Below, one piece after another: positions 51,312 to 51,846 of a DNA stretch of 51,846 nt (its first letter is position 1; each line of letters starts with the position of its first letter). The notes below the pieces were generated by a model. The model was not told the DNA's origin and did not search any database. It worked only from the letters and a program-made list of their open reading frames with translations. The position numbers and the translations under genes are program-made. Origin of the DNA: Candidatus Pacearchaeota archaeon (GTDB lineage Archaea > Nanobdellota > Nanobdellia > Pacearchaeales > GW2011-AR1); the NCBI GenBank assembly GCA_018303885.1, contig JAGVXG010000006.1, positions 1 to 51,846 of the forward strand, read 5' to 3'.

Positions 51312-51846
51312 TTATAATCTATCTTCCAACCCCAAATAATTATCGAAAGGATCGCCCAATCCAATTTTTCTATTTATAATACCTGTACCTTGAATACAAC
51401 TTGAACAGTTACAACGACCTTCTTCTCTCCTTTTTTCTAACTCTTTTCTTCTTTTTTCATCTGGTGTATCTGAATAATATAGATAATCCCATCCAATTTG
51501 TTTTTCTGGTATATCATCTCTAGAAACAATTGCTCCTCTAAATCTCGCCCTTGTATCTTCTGGGGGATGTTCAACAGCGTGTTCTATTTGTTCATCAGTT
51601 AACATTCTATCAACCAATCCTCTTGACTGAAGCATATAAAATAATCCAGTCTGTCTATTAACTTCATGATATTGTAAGTCAATGTTTCTAACAGCAGTAT
51701 CATTTAAGCCCTTTCCAGTTCTAGCCATATAAGAATCTATCAATTTTTTCTTAATTACCCAATCAAGCCATCTATCCAAGCTCATTGGATTTCCCTGAAG
51801 AGAATCTAAAACAAACTTCCATCTATTGAGAATATCATCAGTCATT
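51312..51846 (-). CDS. PafA/Dop-family protein (Pup ligase/deamidase-like), C-terminal part
   Basis: The gene runs off the right edge; the ATG at 51845 is probably an internal Met. The visible 177 residues match the C-terminal part of Pup ligase PafA and Pup deamidase/depupylase Dop, glutamine-synthetase-fold enzymes. Matching segments are RWKFVLDSLQGNPMSLDR with LDWVIKKKLIDSYMARTG, then IDLQYHEVNRQTGLFYML, LTDEQIEHAVEHPPEDTRA and RFRGAIV, and finally a WDYL near the usual WDS. A long extra tail follows, with a Cys cluster (CNCSSC) and many charged residues. The ATP and catalytic N-terminal part lies outside the window, so activity cannot be judged and PafA cannot be told from Dop. Confidence 0.85.
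   Translation of the reverse strand, partial: MTDDILNRWKFVLDSLQGNPMSLDRWLDWVIKKKLIDSYMARTGKGLNDTAVRNIDLQYHEVNRQTGLFYMLQSRGLVDRMLTDEQIEHAVEHPPEDTRARFRGAIVSRDDIPEKQIGWDYLYYSDTPDEKRRKELEKRREEGRCNCSSCIQGTGIINRKIGLGDPFDNYLGLEDRL

Overview
This AT-rich window comes from an archaeon. It carries archaeal RNA polymerase subunits (RpoH, RpoB, and RpoA' and A'' in one gene), EF-1A, EF-2, archaeal DnaG, a NusA-like KH protein, the archaeal D-aminoacyl-tRNA deacylase, an intron-containing tRNA-Ser and an initiator tRNA-Met. Many genes have TATA boxes about 25-28 nt upstream of their start codons, the layout of leaderless archaeal promoters. The small, gene-dense, orphan-rich character and the short proteins suggest a DPANN lineage (Woesearchaeota/Pacearchaeota-like); that placement is inference.

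Layout. 1-6 kb: an envelope locus with a secreted protein of exact 96-residue Ig-like repeats, two signal-peptide proteins with beta-barrel-like tails, a tRNA-Leu, a small lone antitoxin and argS. 6-15 kb: two TrmB-type regulators, small membrane proteins, a VapBC pair, ileS, a transglutaminase-like protein, a frameshifted dph5 and a Fic/RHH toxin-antitoxin pair. 15-22 kb: dtdA, a GGDEF diguanylate cyclase with an I-site, a saccharopine-dehydrogenase-like enzyme beside a DAO-family flavoenzyme, a HemK2-type methyltransferase, a divergent pair of winged-helix genes and a membrane-anchored cyclophilin. 22-30 kb: a nucleotidyltransferase-like orphan, two tRNAs, a free-standing LAGLIDADG endonuclease abutting rnhB, an SMC protein whose hinge appears to be a Rad50-type zinc hook, an AP endonuclease and pcm. 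30-34 kb: an S-layer-like protein, dnaG, a helical-repeat protein and an EamA-type membrane protein.

34-51.8 kb, all on the minus strand: the ancient archaeal order rpoH-rpoB-rpoA-nusA-rps12-rps7-fusA-tuf. Lineage-specific orphan genes sit in most of the gaps, and rpl30e and rps10 are missing from their usual places. Several orphans have their own leaderless promoter, and a shared promoter motif recurs in this sector. At the right edge, upstream of rpoH, three genes with 1-nt gaps form an operon. The first encodes the C-terminal part of a PafA/Dop-family (Pup ligase/deamidase) protein; the other two are unrecognised.

The strongest leads are the PafA/Dop-like operon in an archaeon, the SMC/zinc-hook hybrid, the complete-looking archaeal GGDEF enzyme, the beta-barrel-like secreted proteins, and a 44-bp promoter shared between the beta-barrel/Ig-repeat operon and the S-layer-like gene 28 kb away.

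[Form note: the feature confidence values were absent from the original answer; they were filled in during reformatting, from the wording of each evidence text, because the schema requires them.]
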